Shown piece by piece: positions 48,401 through 60,281 of a stretch of 64,000 nt of DNA (its first letter is position 1; each line of letters opens with the position of its first letter). The DNA is from Paramarasmius palmivorus. Its lineage: Eukaryota > Basidiomycota > Agaricomycetes > Agaricales > Marasmiaceae. Where the stretch lies: NCBI GenBank assembly GCA_037176845.1, contig JAYKXP010000050.1:248001-312000 (forward strand), in the 5' to 3' direction. The translations under genes and the position numbers were made by a program. The notes below the pieces were generated by a model. The model saw only the letters and a program-made list of their open reading frames with translations. It made no database searches and was not told the DNA's origin.

Positions 48401-48788
48401 GAAGCATTCGACTGATCCCAAGGCAATCCTTGGTGCTGCTAAGGTCCTGAACCAAGTTTTGGAGTCGCCCTTGGAAGAGGTGGAAGGTGTCATCTTTATG
48501 GCTCTTGGCAGCGAAGTCAACCTGGACATACCTGTAAGCTAATGTTATCTGCATAATCCATGGTCAATAATCTCATTCATGCAGACTGCCTTTGAAATTG
48601 CCTCCTTCCTGGAACGCGTCAAGTCTTCGCGGACAGAGGAGTTCAGGAGAGGTTGTGACACGCGGTTTGAGCTGTCTACGGCTTTCAAGCCAGTGGAGGA
48701 GCGCCAGAAGCTTCTGGAAGAGGTCCTTGCCGTATCCAGAGGAACTGCCAGTGGTTCACCTGAAGGCGAAACGGAGGTGGTCTCGTAA
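45481..48788 (+). CDS. NAT1: NatA N-terminal acetyltransferase auxiliary subunit NAA15
   Basis: NAA15 is the TPR scaffold that binds the catalytic NAA10 and anchors NatA to ribosomes. The start KRVLPSKEATLFKELLTLYE and then TADQILKKFPEHGETLCMKG begin the tandem TPR solenoid. Further conserved text: GKREEGIDLVKKGVRLDL, SHIVWHVFGLIQKGEKNYEE, NWVALAVAYHLSGNLSEAKN, HNPECYDYYHGYL, PRRLALTIAPASWEGENEIP. The Lys-rich DAEKKAKKKAKKAAQK precedes DPDGLKLLGCENPLERAAKL. About ten ordinary introns; the frame is intact throughout. Upstream distance to the kinesin stop is 243 nt. Confidence 0.92.
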
Positions 48789-49123
48789 TACTCTTGTGCG
48801 TATGCAACAGTACCCTGTAGAGAATAGAGACATCGGAAATGCTCTCTTTGTGGTCCGTCAGCCTCCGATACCATAACGAAGCGGTCCTTATTATGGCGAC
48901 CATTGTGTATGTGGAAAAGGGTTTGAGCATCAGCGCTTGAGCAGACGCAGAACAGTTCCAAAAGAGATTTTGACCCTCCTTCGTCTTGAAATACGAGTAT
49001 GGACAGACAAATCACCGGTGCTTCGCGCTGGGTCGCCGTATATCGTAGGAGAATGCGCTACACTGTCGACCTCATTTTTGATTGGAGCTGTACGAGAGGG
49101 GCTTGAGCATCGAGGCGTTTATA
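48789..49123. other. Convergent 3' flanks
   Basis: 335 nt between the NAA15 stop and the stop of the minus-strand STAND gene. It marks the border between core and accessory sequence. No feature seen. Confidence 0.4.
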
Positions 49124-51607
49124 TTAATGCAGAAGAAACTCACAAGCGGGTGTAGACACAGGTGTGGCATTGGAGGGTGGTCTTACAGGTAAATCGTCAC
49201 CGAGAGGGGAGAAGTCTCTTCTGCGTTTGTAGATCAGCTCCTTGTACTCGAGCATAGCATCCGCCTAAACGACAATCGTGAATGTCAGTGACCGTCGATT
49301 CCGCATCTGTGAAGGACAACACACCTTTACAATACACTGACCGACTGTTTCGAGGCTGTCGTAGGCAACGTCTTCACAAAACAACTTTCTCCCCTTTCGG
49401 TCAAGGGAAGAATAGATATCATAAGCCCTTTTCAGGATCTCCCCATTCGCCTTCGTGACATGAGTTACAATCCAGTCTCTGGGCAAGGATGTGGCAGGGT
49501 TGGTCGTAGGAGAGAAGAGCAAAGGATATGACCGACTTGACGACTGTGCAGCCCACCATTGCTCGTAATGAAGGGCAACAAAATGAGTAAGACGGCGCGG
49601 AACATCTTCGTCCCCTATACAGGCGAGCGATCCTTCCAGAGTGAAGATCTTTGGAACAACAGAAGAACGTGCAATGCCCTTTGTGCAAAAGGCAATACAA
49701 AAATCGGAGAAAAACGACTCCAACCTTTGCAAAGGTTTGTGAAGATTCGATTCATTGAGTGACTAGCATCAAAGTCAGATTGGAACCCACTTTCTGAATC
49801 CGAGAGGCTACGTACCTTCATCCATGCCATACTTTGTGCCCACCTGGATAGCCATTCCGAGGGTCCCGATAGTGCCTGAGTCGATACCAACATAGCCGCG
49901 ACGGGGTATGGGTCGAACCGGCCCAGTTCGGCGAGTAGTTGAGCGCTGGGTGTGCTAATGGTGATACAATACTCCGACCACTGTTCTCCCGAGAATCTCG
50001 TTATATCTTTTTCTGAAATCGCATTAATATTCTGTCGCCATTCCTTGAACGCCGCGGAGAACGATTGGCGGGATGAGCAATACGGAGGGTAGCGAAATGT
50101 GAAGGGAGACAGTGTGCGAAGCAACATCATTGCTATCAGATCACAGTACTCCATTCTAGAGTATGTTGGTGTATGGAATTCTCTCGAACGGATCCTGTCG
50201 AGAAGAAACTCGGTGAATGAGGCATGTGGAATGTGAATATCAACATTAACATCCTCGGATATGGCGATCACGGAATGTAACCTGGCTAACAGTATCTCGA
50301 CTTCGCCGTCCCTGAGATTGAATAAACGGGTGATGATCGAGGGTGAACGCCAGTGAATCCAGTCCGGTGAATAGAGATTTTCCAGCTTTGGCGTGACAAG
50401 GAGCCTGAGGATGGGGTAGACCTGGTTCCATTTACGACAGTTCAACAAAATCTGCCGATACAATAGATCCAATTCAGGATATGGCGACTCCTGTATACCT
50501 CCCGATTCTATGTTTAGAATCGTATTCAACCGGTCCTGAGGTAGGTCGTCGATAGTGTCGATATATTTGATGACGGTAACAGCAAATATGAACTGCCCGC
50601 TGGCTCTCCAAACGAGATCCCAAATAGTATCACAACCTGGCCAAGACTCGTCTTCGTTCCGCAAGGCACGAAGCTTCTTTCGAAGGCGTGCAAATTCATC
50701 TACTAGGTACCTCTCGATGTCGTGATCCGATGTGGTGAGCTTTCCTGACAAGCGTATGGTAGTGTCGGAGATCGGGAGACGCTGGAGATATGGCGAAAAG
50801 CCTGGATCCTTGAGCTCGTCGGAGATTTGAGGTTCAGGGCGACTGCAGATAAGGAAAATGAGGGGAAAGGGTGTAGAGAAGGTGATTGCATCCCTGATGA
50901 TGTGTAATAGCCTCCGCTGGGACTCGAGGTCTATACACTCGTCCAAGCCGTCGATGACAATGAGATTAGGAACAGCTTTTTCCCCATCCGGGCTAAGTTG
51001 GGCATATGGCTCCAGAACCAACTTGACGAATTGGTTCTCTAGCGAGGTATGAAGGATGTTGGGGTTTAACCGAAGTGCCTCCATAACTAGAGGACAGAGC
51101 ACATCTCGAAGGGCTTCCAACGTGCAAAGTTGATATGCTATCGTAGCAACAAAGGTGTCCAACTTGTCGCGAGTGGGGTCGTTGCGAGAGAAGAAAAAAG
51201 CTGCTCCGAGGCATGTACTGGCATACTCCTCCGACAACTTCTGTGCAATTGCACTCTTCCCTACACCTGCAGACCCATACAGCCAGTAAGTCCTGGTATT
51301 CCTCTCCCCATCTTCAACCCACCCCTTCAGAGTATCGAAAACCTCCTTGCGAGTCCCTGGGTGACATTTTGGTGGAGGATAACGTTGACCTGCATTGTAT
51401 GCTGCGTTCACAGCAGTTCGGTCTGCAAGAAGGCGTAAATATTTCTCGTCTTTGAGTGACCTAATCAGCATTCATGTCGATACACTGGTAGTAATACTTG
51501 CCAGGGCCAGGACTAATGACATAGTGCGCAGTGACTTGGTCTCCGTGAACTACGTTAAACGTTCCTCCCCGAATGTCGAAATCTCTGGAGTCACTGAAGA
51601 ACGCCAT
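49124..51607 (-). CDS. STAND/NACHT-type NTPase A (NLR-like)
   Basis: Four exons (51607-51498, 51460-49816, 49762-49325, 49264-49124) sum to 2334 nt, 777 residues. The N-terminal 37 residues carry SRDFDIRGGTFNVVHGDQ, a Gly/Asn motif seen at the head of many mushroom STAND proteins. The NTPase follows: HPGTRKEVFDTLKGW, Walker A YGSAGVGKS (about 98-106), FFFSRNDPTRDKLDTFVATI, Walker B NLIVIDGLDEC (about 202-212) and the sensor FLICSRPEPQI. It continues with helical text (SGQFIFAVTVIKYIDTIDD, LLYRQILLNCRKWN, HASFTEFLLDR). No WD40, ankyrin or TPR repeats follow; the C-terminus is a helical region shared with gene B. STANDs act as ligand-triggered oligomerising switches, often in incompatibility; that role here is inferred. 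Confidence 0.85.
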
Positions 51608-52064
51608 GCGCGCTTCACAGAATCATTGGAGTGTTTCTGGGGAATAACTTGGAGATGATAGAGGCGCAGAGGCGATGCTTGTTGGGCATCATGATTGCTG
51701 TCAAGGCGAGTAGGCGCTTGGTAGGTGCCCCGTTTATCGGCGAGTCGGAACAAGAAAATTTGCTGACTGTCCTCAATCATAATGCGCAATGGTATAAGTA
51801 CTGACAATAACGTTTCCAGCATTTAGCTACACCCATGTTCATATAGTATACAAGCTACTTCAAGTTGTTAATAGCACAGAACATGGCCTGAGCGAGAGAA
51901 ATCGAAAAAGATGGCCATGGTTCTTGGGGATCCGGATCAGAAGCGATCCATGCGCTTTTGTACAACCTGCAGACGTTAACGAGCTATGTGGTAGAAGCGG
52001 TTTTCCATTCTCCAGTCCCATTCCGTACACAAGACCGTTCGTTTTGTCAAGGACACCATGGATC
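51608..52064. promoter_or_regulatory. Upstream region of STAND A
   Basis: 457 nt upstream of the STAND A start and downstream of the peroxiredoxin stop. An open minus-strand frame continues upstream of the chosen ATG to about 51822 but has no recognisable content. No defined sites seen. Confidence 0.35.
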
Positions 52065-52853
52065 TCAAAGATTCGCTAATACGGCCGCTACACCGGACAC
52101 CGTGACTCCTCGTTCTGGTTCGACCTAGAGGATTATGAGCCCACAAATTTTACATCAAACATCCTAGACTGACCCCAATGTATTTGACAACTAGATCGTC
52201 GATGATGAGGGCATATCTAGCTGTACGCATGCCCAAAGCTGCATCCTTCGAATCTGGTCGTACGAGACCGAGAGATCGGGACCAGTTCGCGTTTCCGTCT
52301 GACAGTGTGAGGATCTAGATTATATGGAAAAGTATTCAGTAAAAACCAGGGTGTCGCCCTTCAGTAGGGACGCACTTTATCCTTCGTTCCGTTGACCTTC
52401 CCCCACCCACTCATCACGAAGGGATCGTTAGCAGCAAGCACCGCGATAACGTCGACACCTTTATTCTTCAGCTCTTGAAAATTTTGAAGGTATCCAGGAA
52501 GGTGGTTGACATGACAAGTTGGCTATCGATACGTTTGTTTCAGCAGAAATTCCTTGAAGAATTATGCCAATCCCACCGTAAAGGCCCCTGGTACCGAAAA
52601 CAAGACAACCTTCTTCCCCTTCCATTCTTTGTGGATATCAAGCTTTGACGCTGTTTAATGGCGTGCACTGAGAAGAGCTTTGTGCGCTCTAAAGGCACTT
52701 ACGAACACCGCAAGCGAGCTAAAAGACGACCTCAATGTAAACCTGAAGATTCTAAGTATTGGATTGACTTACCTTACTTTCGAGATCGGGTGTCCATGGA
52801 ACGTGCATAAAAGTTCCTTCGGGGATCGTATCGCCTATCTTGATATTGGCCAT
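52065..52853 (-). CDS. Atypical 2-Cys/1-Cys peroxiredoxin, PMP20/Ahp1 (type II) family
   Basis: This thiol peroxidase reduces H2O2 and organic peroxides. The start MANIKIGDTIPEGTFMHVPW leads to a redoxin fold: EWKGKKVVLFSVPGAFTPTC, with the peroxidatic cysteine in the PGAFTPTC motif; HVNHLPGYLQNFQELKNKGV; AVLAANDPFVMSGWGKVNG; LTLSDGNANWSRSLGL; and GMRTARYALIIDDLVVKYIG. The gene is cut by six short introns and ends GVAAVLANL. The last three residues ANL resemble, but do not match, a peroxisomal SKL signal. A second Cys lies in the N-terminal part (LACGV). It lies on the same strand as STAND A, between the two STAND genes; no functional link is shown. Confidence 0.87.
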
Positions 52854-53454
52854 GGTGGTGGAAGAGAAACAGAAAGTAGACGCTGAAAAACGCGGCAACG
52901 GCAAACGCGGGGCCGGTTTCACCAGCGTTGGCTTCTACCACCACTACTTCTCAGCGATTCGTAGCTAAGGTAAGGTCTCTGGTCACTTTTTACTGAACAA
53001 CATTAATCCAAGTATACAGGTGTAGAAGATAACCTTGACCGTGATCATAATATGCCCACCCTCGATTCCACGTCCTGCAAAACCAAACTCGTTAAGAATG
53101 TAATGACGCGAGAACTGGAAGCACTGGACTCGGTGAATATGAACGATTTCCGTCCTTTGTTTTCCCTTGTGGCTGATCATCAGTGCAGTTTCCGAAAAGC
53201 GCCAATACATACACCCGAAGGCCTGACCCTTTGCAATTGACGCCAAATCAATGTCATTCTCAGAGGTGACGTGCGAAAAACATGAAGGCGATGTGGGCAG
53301 CTTTCTGTATCAGTGTCAACATCTTCTCGTCGACTTCCCCATTCTTGAGTCTACCCTCTCCGGTTACCTTCCGTGACTCTCCTCCACTCCTTAACGACAC
53401 TACTCCTGTATTTCTGTGTCGTTTCTCGCAGATCATTGTCCAAGACATTGCGCC
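52854..53454. promoter_or_regulatory. Divergent region between peroxiredoxin and STAND B
   Basis: 601 nt separate the two divergent starts. Short frames on both strands (for example 53052-53240 and 53282-53542) look like chance. No defined regulatory site recognised. Confidence 0.4.
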
Positions 53455-55950
53455 ATGGCCCTTAACAATGCAAGCGACTTTACCGTCAACGGAGGAGCTC
53501 ATAACCATGTCAATGGTACTCAGTACAACATACAAAACATGAGACATTCAAAGCCCACAGGTAAGCATTGATCAATCCTACTTCCTTGGGTATAAAATTC
53601 AATCTAGCCTCCTCACAGACGATGCACTCCAAATCCTCGCACAACATGCTGCTATGAACGCGACATACGATTCGGATCCAGTTCTAGCCCTGAATTGTCA
53701 CCCTAACACCCGGATTCAAACTCTCAAGGCGCTGAATAAGTGGATCACAAAGCGCAACCCCGACACAAGGGTCCAATGGATTAGTGGGTCTGCTGGTGTG
53801 GGGAAGTCGGCAATAGCACAGAAGGTGACGGAGGATCACAGGGATCGAATATTCGGCGCATTCTTCTTTTCACGGAACGACTCTACTCGCGATGGCCTAG
53901 ATTCCTTTGCAGCGACGGTAGCATACCAATGCTGCACATCCGACCAACTCGGAAAGATTGTCGGTCCTTTGATCCTTGATGCCATCGAATCCAATCCCAA
54001 CGTCTTCAAAACCCCTCCCAAAACCCAATTTCGCAAGCTGATCCTAGAGCCTTTCTCGAAGGTGAAATGGTTCCAACGACGGAAGCTTGCCAATCTCCTC
54101 GTAATCGACGGATTGGATGAGTGTGTCGACCGTCCTTCCCAAAAGACGCTTCTGGAGATTATCGACCTTTCGATCACCTTCCGCACACCCATACCCCTCA
54201 TCTTCCTTCTCTGCAGTCGCCCCGAGCCGCAGATACGCCATGCCATTGCCAGCGCAGGCTTTGCCTCGTGTCTTGAACATATCGAGATACCAGAGACGAC
54301 TGTACGATTCACAGGGGAACTATCCGAGTCCGACAGCGATATACAGAAATACTTCTCGGAAAACTTTGCCAATCTTCGGGACAAGTACCGCCGCGTTTTA
54401 CGAGACGAGGGCGAGACTTGGCCAGGTCATGCTAATATGAAGGATCTTGTCGAGAGAGCGAGTGGGCAATTCATCTTTGCTGTCACTGTTATCAATTACA
54501 TTGACACGCTCGATGAACGACCTCAGGATCGTTTGAAAACTATCCTAGACAGGAAACCTGGGGAAGCCCAAGGCTCTCCATACCCTGCTTTGGATATGTT
54601 GTACCGACAAATCCTGTCCACGTGTCGCAATTGGGATAAAGTGAGCCTGATTCTTCGGTTGCTTGTCACCCCTCATGCAGGTGTCGTGGACGGATCCCTG
54701 CACCGCGTTCTCTGGAACTCATCAGCGAACATTGCAGGGTTTCTTAAGGTCAAACCGGGCGATGTAGAGATACTGTTATCGAGGCTACACTCGGTGATAC
54801 AGGTTCCAGAAGATGCAGAATCCAATATCCGCATCCTTCATGCCTCATTCACTGACTTTCTTTTGGACTGTACCCGCTCGCTCCAACACTGCATCTCACA
54901 GTATTCAGTAACGGAATACTGTAATCTTGTAGCGGACCTCCTCCTTCGTACGCTCTCTTCCTATATGGGATATTATCCGCCGGAGACATATCAGTCAACA
55001 CACTCGTTTGATGCGGCATTTGTTAGCTGGCCGGAGAAAGCTGTGGCTATCGCTTCACACCCCTTACCACTCGCATACTGGACGCGTTATTGCTACGAAA
55101 TTGAGTATCCGGGTGCTAGCTTACTAGCTGAGCTGGACGGATACAATCCTTATTTTGTCAGCGCAGTGTATCTAAGATACATGCACTGCGTCCCCGCATT
55201 CCTATTTAGCGAGTGGAGATCTTGTTTAGCGTGGGCAAAGGTGTGTACCTCTACTAAGATGACGATCAACAATCTCATCATTGGACTAGTCATTAGAACT
55301 GGAGGCATTCGCACCTCGGACATTCATCCAAACAATGGAATCATTCTTCAACGGGTTTTATATGGGCTATCGCAAGGAGACGTGGCGACTGCAAGCCGTG
55401 TGGGGTACCTTCGAGGTGGAATGCCGCTTGACCAAGGGAGATGTGTGGGATATACTCGTCGCAATCACTGGGTATTACAAAAGTTGGTGGTCCGAGCGGT
55501 TGATCAGCAACAATTTCTATCCGCTAATGGTTCCTTCTACATCCGACCCCAGCAAGATCTTTCCCGAGGACTGGGTTGTTTTTCAAGTCAAAGCGAGCAA
55601 TGCGGATCTATTGAAAAGGGTACATGGTATTCGCATGTCCCTTGACGAAGGCGCTCTGAAGGATTTCGACGATGATGTGATACACGATACTTCTGTATCT
55701 GTGCTTCGAGAGTTGGTAGAGGTATGTGGTATATTTACAGTGTGTTGATGTCGGCTGATATTTCTGGATGGTGAAGAAGGAAGTTCTTGGCCAATTCAAG
55801 GCGATGCTATACGAGCGAAGAGATCTATTTGCGCATCTGGCGACAAAACAACACGAGTTAACTTTTCAAACCGTACCAGCCCCGAGCGAAGAACATACGG
55901 ACCCGCCGGCTCAGATTCTGATTCCTGATGGAATTGGAAGAAGATACTAG
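53455..55950 (+). CDS. STAND/NACHT-type NTPase B (NLR-like), paralogue of A
   Basis: Four exons (53455-53560, 53619-55240, 55290-55721, 55777-55950) sum to 2334 nt, 777 residues, the same length as A. The head SDFTVNGGAHNHVNGTQ is a diverged form of the GGTFN motif. The NTPase domain is clearly homologous: HPNTRIQTLKALNKW, Walker A SGSAGVGKS (about 91-99), FFFSRNDSTRDGLDSFAATV, Walker B NLLVIDGLDEC and FLLCSRPEPQI. Helical text follows (SGQFIFAVTVINYIDTLDE, HASFTDFLLDC). The C-terminal region reads MESFFNGFYMG, WWSERL, FPEDWVVFQVKASNADLLKR, as in A (SLPRDWIVTHVTKANGEILK). The end is AHLATKQHELTFQ and a short polar tail. Intron positions near the C-terminus agree with A. No sensor repeats. Function is inferred from the family only. 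Confidence 0.85.
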
Positions 55951-56141
55951 TAACGGCTCGGAGACCACAAAGGAAAACTGAGATTTTCAACGGATCGCCA
56001 TGATTCATACCCAAAAGCGTACACGATGTCGATCCAATGTTTCTTCAAACCGGAAGTCAAGAAGCTTGACGTTGTCGCTGGCAAAGGCACGTTAGCCATC
56101 GAAGTAGAAGGAACGAAGTCATAGAAGGTATAAGGGTATAG
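55951..56141. other. Spacer between STAND B and its duplicated tail
   Basis: 191 nt with only a 32-codon plus-strand frame (MSIQCFFKPEVKKLD onward, stop near 56123). No recognisable content. Confidence 0.35.
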
Positions 56142-56260
56142 TTGCGCATCTGGCGACAAAGCAACACGAGTTGACCGCACCGGCCCCGGGCGAAGAAGAA
56201 AATAGACGGAATGCAGACCTGCCAGCTCAGCCTCTGATTCCTGGAATTAGACAAGGATAG
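56142..56260 (+). pseudogene. Duplicated 3' end of STAND B
   Basis: This repeats the last coding exon of STAND B (55829-55950). The frame reads AHLATKQHELTAPAPGEEEN and then LPAQPLIPGIRQG before a stop, against AHLATKQHELTFQTVPAPSE and PPAQILIPDGIGRRY in the gene. The two differ by small insertions and deletions but the stop region is kept. There is no upstream NTPase part, so it is a partial tandem duplicate. Confidence 0.75.
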
Positions 56261-56327
56261 CAGATCAAGAACCGGGTGCTTACAAGTGTATAATGGACCG
56301 TATACAGTGCGAAATGGCGCACGCGGA

Positions 56328-56385
56328 TTCATCTTTTCAAACTGTCTACAGCCCCGCGCAGAATGGCTCGACGGACATATCCCCA
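56328..56385 (+). pseudogene. Possible third, more decayed copy of the STAND B tail
   Basis: The plus-strand text SSFQTVYSPAQNGSTDI resembles the gene's LTFQTVPAPSEEHTD, and the DNA shares TTTTCAAAC and CAGCCCCG words with 55863-55885. The match is short, so chance is not excluded. Confidence 0.4.
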
Positions 56386-56661
56386 CGCCAGCCAGCATTT
56401 CCTTTCGACGTGGTGCGCCAACGCGTGTGGTACTCGGCGTATTCGCTCCATCGTTGGGCCGTACCCTGGTGCACTCGAACTGTACGGCCTACGAAGGAGC
56501 AACATTACTACTACCGACTTCATAGAGATACCTTAGGTGATCGAAGGGCATAGCAAGTAAATCGGGTCGCACTTTCGTCGTCTCTACACACCTTTTGAGG
56601 AAGCTAGCGGCGAGACGGGAGTACACAGTTGGGTCAAAACTTGTGAGGACGAAGTCCTTCT

Positions 56662-56700
56662 AGAAACAAGTGGCATTCTTAACGTTCATTCTTTTCGGTC
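56662..56700 (+). repeat. 39-bp dispersed repeat, copy 1
   Basis: It begins AGAAACAAG and ends CATTCTTTTCGGTC, and matches 61575-61613 with three differences. It may be the end of an unrecognised mobile sequence. Confidence 0.55.
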
Positions 56701-56942
56701 TATCAGAGGTGGCAATCGATGTATACCCTGAACGCGCCACTGATACTGTTGATACTTTCAAGTATATCACTGACGGCCAGTACCGATTCGTCGATCTAGG
56801 TATCATACGCGGGTGCAGATCCTTAGTCAAATAAATAACATACTCATGAATACACAAATTAAGCATAGGATGAATACCTGCAGAGAGTCAGTACGATAAC
56901 CTCGACGATACAAAGGCTTGCCGAATCACTTACCAAAAAGAA

Positions 56943-57928
56943 TCACACCCTTTGTCTGGTGTTTCTTGTCTGGATCTCCCTGCCTCTTTGGCGTTTTCCC
57001 AGAATGCTCACAGTGTCCGAGTCATCAACTATCATCGGCTGCATCTGAGGGGGTATTTCAGCTCTTGGTTGAGCTTTCGTCTTCGAATGATTTGGTCGCA
57101 TGGTGAATCGTGAAGGCTGAGGGATTGCGACTGTTTCAGTGAATTAAGATAGCGGAACTAACAGAAATTTGAACGGAGTACCGACCTTCAGCTGGCAGAG
57201 GTGTATCAAGGTGCTCCGTTGTCCTTTGGCCGCTCCATGTTTCGGGGGCAGATGAGCCAGAAGATGAAGTTTCTGTGAATTGTAAGTACAAACGACTGCA
57301 AAGTTATGGGACTAACCGTGAACTTCTTCAAACCGACTTTCCGTTGTCTCGTTATCGATGAGGATATCCAACTCCGGATATCCCAAACTTCGAGCAAAAT
57401 CGGCAGTGGTGGGGTCGAAACCACGAGCGACTTGCCAGTTGCGGATGGCAGGGACATACCTTGGCCATGTCTGCACATAATCTTGCCTACAAGGTTTTAC
57501 ATATGTATCCAGCTCTGGAACTCCCCATCGCCTACATTCCTCCTCCGTCATCTCAGATCGCCCATTCTCGTCAAGAGACCAGAAGTGGGTTCTGTTTCTC
57601 CCCCATGACTTGATTTCGGCCAACTTCCCTGGTTTTCGCGTTATACCATTAAGCTTGGATCCACGATGCACCAGTAAAGGGACAGAAAAGAAGGTACTAT
57701 ACGGCTTTGCCAGCGAACATGGCCGTTAAGATCAAGCTCTTTATTCCCGCTACCGCTAGGTACACCACCAATTTGAAAGGATATTAGAATGATACGTTGT
57801 TTCTGACAGCAAAAAAGCGTACCATCATGATATTGCTTTCCGATGCTGACGGCAGCAAACCGATATCCAGCCGGCTGGATTTTCCCGGCCTCCGAATGAT
57901 GTCCTTTTGACATTTCGTCAAAGTCCAT
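56943..57928 (-). CDS. Hypothetical protein, unrecognised
   Basis: Five exons (57928-57823, 57755-57703, 57628-57317, 57272-57186, 57130-56943) have good GT-AG borders and protein-like text. Examples are YRFAAVSIGKQYHD, NKELDLNGHVRWQS, KLAEIKSWGRNRTHFWSLDE, EEECRRWGVPELDTYV, WQVARGFDPTTADFARSLGY and a Ser/Pro/Gln-rich tail. The middle, from KSWGRN to PELDIL, looks like a small folded domain with many aromatic residues. Exon 2 reads well only in a frame one base away from exon 1, so one base may be missing or extra near 57755. I do not recognise the family. It sits in the accessory region beside the STAND cluster. Confidence 0.55.
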
Positions 57929-60281
57929 TTAACATTCCTCTTCCATGTCCTTCTCACATCTCCATCCCTTCGCTTTGCATTGACGACACTTCAATTTTCT
58001 CTCCAAGTTCAAAAATCAGGCCACATGGTTCGTGAGAAACAGGGCTTTTTCGTATAAGCGGCTGCCACGTCGCACAATGCTCTTCACTTCACACCACATC
58101 TTTGTTCCACCAAGTTCCTTTCCGAGTCTGAGCTCAGTTTGGCTTCGACGTTCCAGAATATCGTGCGTGTCCAATCCTACAAGAAGACTATATCTGACTT
58201 TTATTCTCTCAGTGATCATTCAAACTCGGCTGCTTGGTGTCTGCGTCTGTCATCGGTATCTTCAGATTATTTTACTCATTCAATGTCATTCGCGGACTCA
58301 TCTTTCTTCTCTGGTTCCAGATTCCTTTCCGGGTTCACTTTGGCTCCAACTTTGGTATCTGAGTTGTGATTATGGTGCGTCAGTTCTATCTTCAGATCCT
58401 GGTTATCGTACTCATTCAAAGACTCGCGTCGTCAGTTTTCAGGTAATTCTGTTCGTGTTTTGCATTGTCGAAGTTAGCTTTAGAATTTACTCACGAGGTG
58501 GCTGTCTGGTCAAGCCTGATTTCTGAAGGACCAAAGGTGTGTCGCCAAGTTCCATCCGTTGGTATAATTCTGATTTATTTGTTGTAGGGCTGCGAGCTAA
58601 ACATACCACACTTTTATGACCTTTCCCGCTGTAGTCGCTCTGAAGGTATAGTACCTGTACCAATCACATTATGTATTATACTAGTCCTAAGTATCTTGTA
58701 CTACATGTGTATTAAATCTACTATTGTGAATGGAACAGTTATTGAGATTCGTCTATTTAATGCCCAAGAAGTGACCCTAAAGCGCTTTTGAAGGTGGGTA
58801 CCCAGGAAGGGAAACCCAAATATAGTGTCTGGAATCGCATAAGCGTAAAAGCTCTTTGGAATATCAAAAGGATGTCCCAGTGCAATGTTAACTTGACATG
58901 GAGCCATATAACACAAAAGTGATTGATGATCTGACGTTCTAGGAACATCCCGGGAACGGACCGAGGACGTCACTTTCGCTTCAGCGAAATACCACACTGG
59001 TGATCTCCCTGACACATCCTACCAGAACCGTGGTGTAGTGGGTCTTGTAGTTCGATCGTGTCCGCCACTTTTTGCGGAGCCATCACGAATTTTCCTTATA
59101 TGGCAATCTACTTCGTAATTTGTCTGACCTCATCAATCCTCGACTGCTGCTATCTCCCTCAGTTCTCCTCCTTCCTCCGTGATATTTTGGTAAGGGCAAG
59201 ATGCTTTTCCCCTGTTTATCACAATGTTTGAGATCGGTGAAAAAAGCATCACGTAAATCTAACCACGTTCTGATGGGTTCTTTCTTTGCTCGCATAACGC
59301 ACTTTACCTCATCTCTCTCTCTCTGTGCTTGCACGCGCTAACAAAAAAACTTCACCTCTTACTACCTCGGGGCAGTTGGAATGGAATCAATGCGCCTTCT
59401 TGCGTCGAGATCTCATCTTCAAGAGCTTTCTCATCCGATGATGCGAAAGGCATAATTTCCCCAAAGCCTTGAAGAGTTGGAACAAGTTCGAGGACAAGAT
59501 TTCTGCTATAGAGACGAGCCAGGATCTTAATACTTAGCTCGAAGCTGCTCATTTCATGGTGCGTGACGCGCAGCTCTGCTTGCATGTCGCTAATGACCAA
59601 AGTACATGCTCATTAGATCGGTATACCTAGCTTTGCTGTAGACTGTGGAGCATCGCGCAAAGATTTCCGACGTGGACATTAGTCAGTGCCTTCTACCCTC
59701 CGAGTCGGCAATATTGCAACCAGCTAAAGAAGGTCACTTGGATTTTCATATTAACCCACCACCAACAATGGCATGATAGCTTTCATCGCAACTTCTACCG
59801 CGTATGCGACGAAGCTCTACGAAGCTCTAAAAGATCGTGTCCTTGCTGAATGGGAACCGCTCGACAAGACGAGTAAGTAGTTGCTTATCGAAGCCACACT
59901 ACTTTCCTTCGCCCTCTACTAGGTATTGCTAGGTATCAACACTTGCTTGGACCTGCCACTTGCGACTACAGGGACGTAGATTCCATACTACAGTCATCTC
60001 TCCCTATCTTTCGCAACCCTGACGGCTTCGTGTGCAGTTTCGCGTCGACATAGGCATGTCGGATTTTAGCAAGAATTTAGTGTTCTTTCATTCTGCACGG
60101 TGGACGCGCTTTGGCATACACCTTGTCTCTGCCTATACTTATAATTACTTTGGGGTAGCAATGTCAAGGGTGGATGGTCGGTGGTCGGTGCTACAATACT
60201 GTTGTCAGGCCTGTATTCCGAGAACCACTGGTACTTTAGATTATCCCTTCATATATAAGTTCGTGAATCTATAGTCAAACA
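57929..60281. other. Stretch without a confident gene
   Basis: Long frames occur (plus 58032-58526; minus 58701-59015, 59083-59334 and 59352-59600), but their text is low-information and lacks motifs. A (CT)n tract lies at about 59312-59322. A short frame MIAFIATSTAYATKLYEALK near 59775-59880 could be a gene remnant. Confidence 0.45.

Noticed and set aside
51491..51510. GCAAGT in STAND A, first read as another GC-AG intron
   Set aside because: The overlapping canonical donor GTATTA, two bases further on, gives the correct phase (PGPGK-SLKDEK), so an ordinary GT-AG intron explains it.
58032..58526. 164-codon plus-strand frame rich in Ser, Leu and Arg
   Set aside because: The composition is that of a pyrimidine-rich strand read by chance; no domain and no initiation or splice context.
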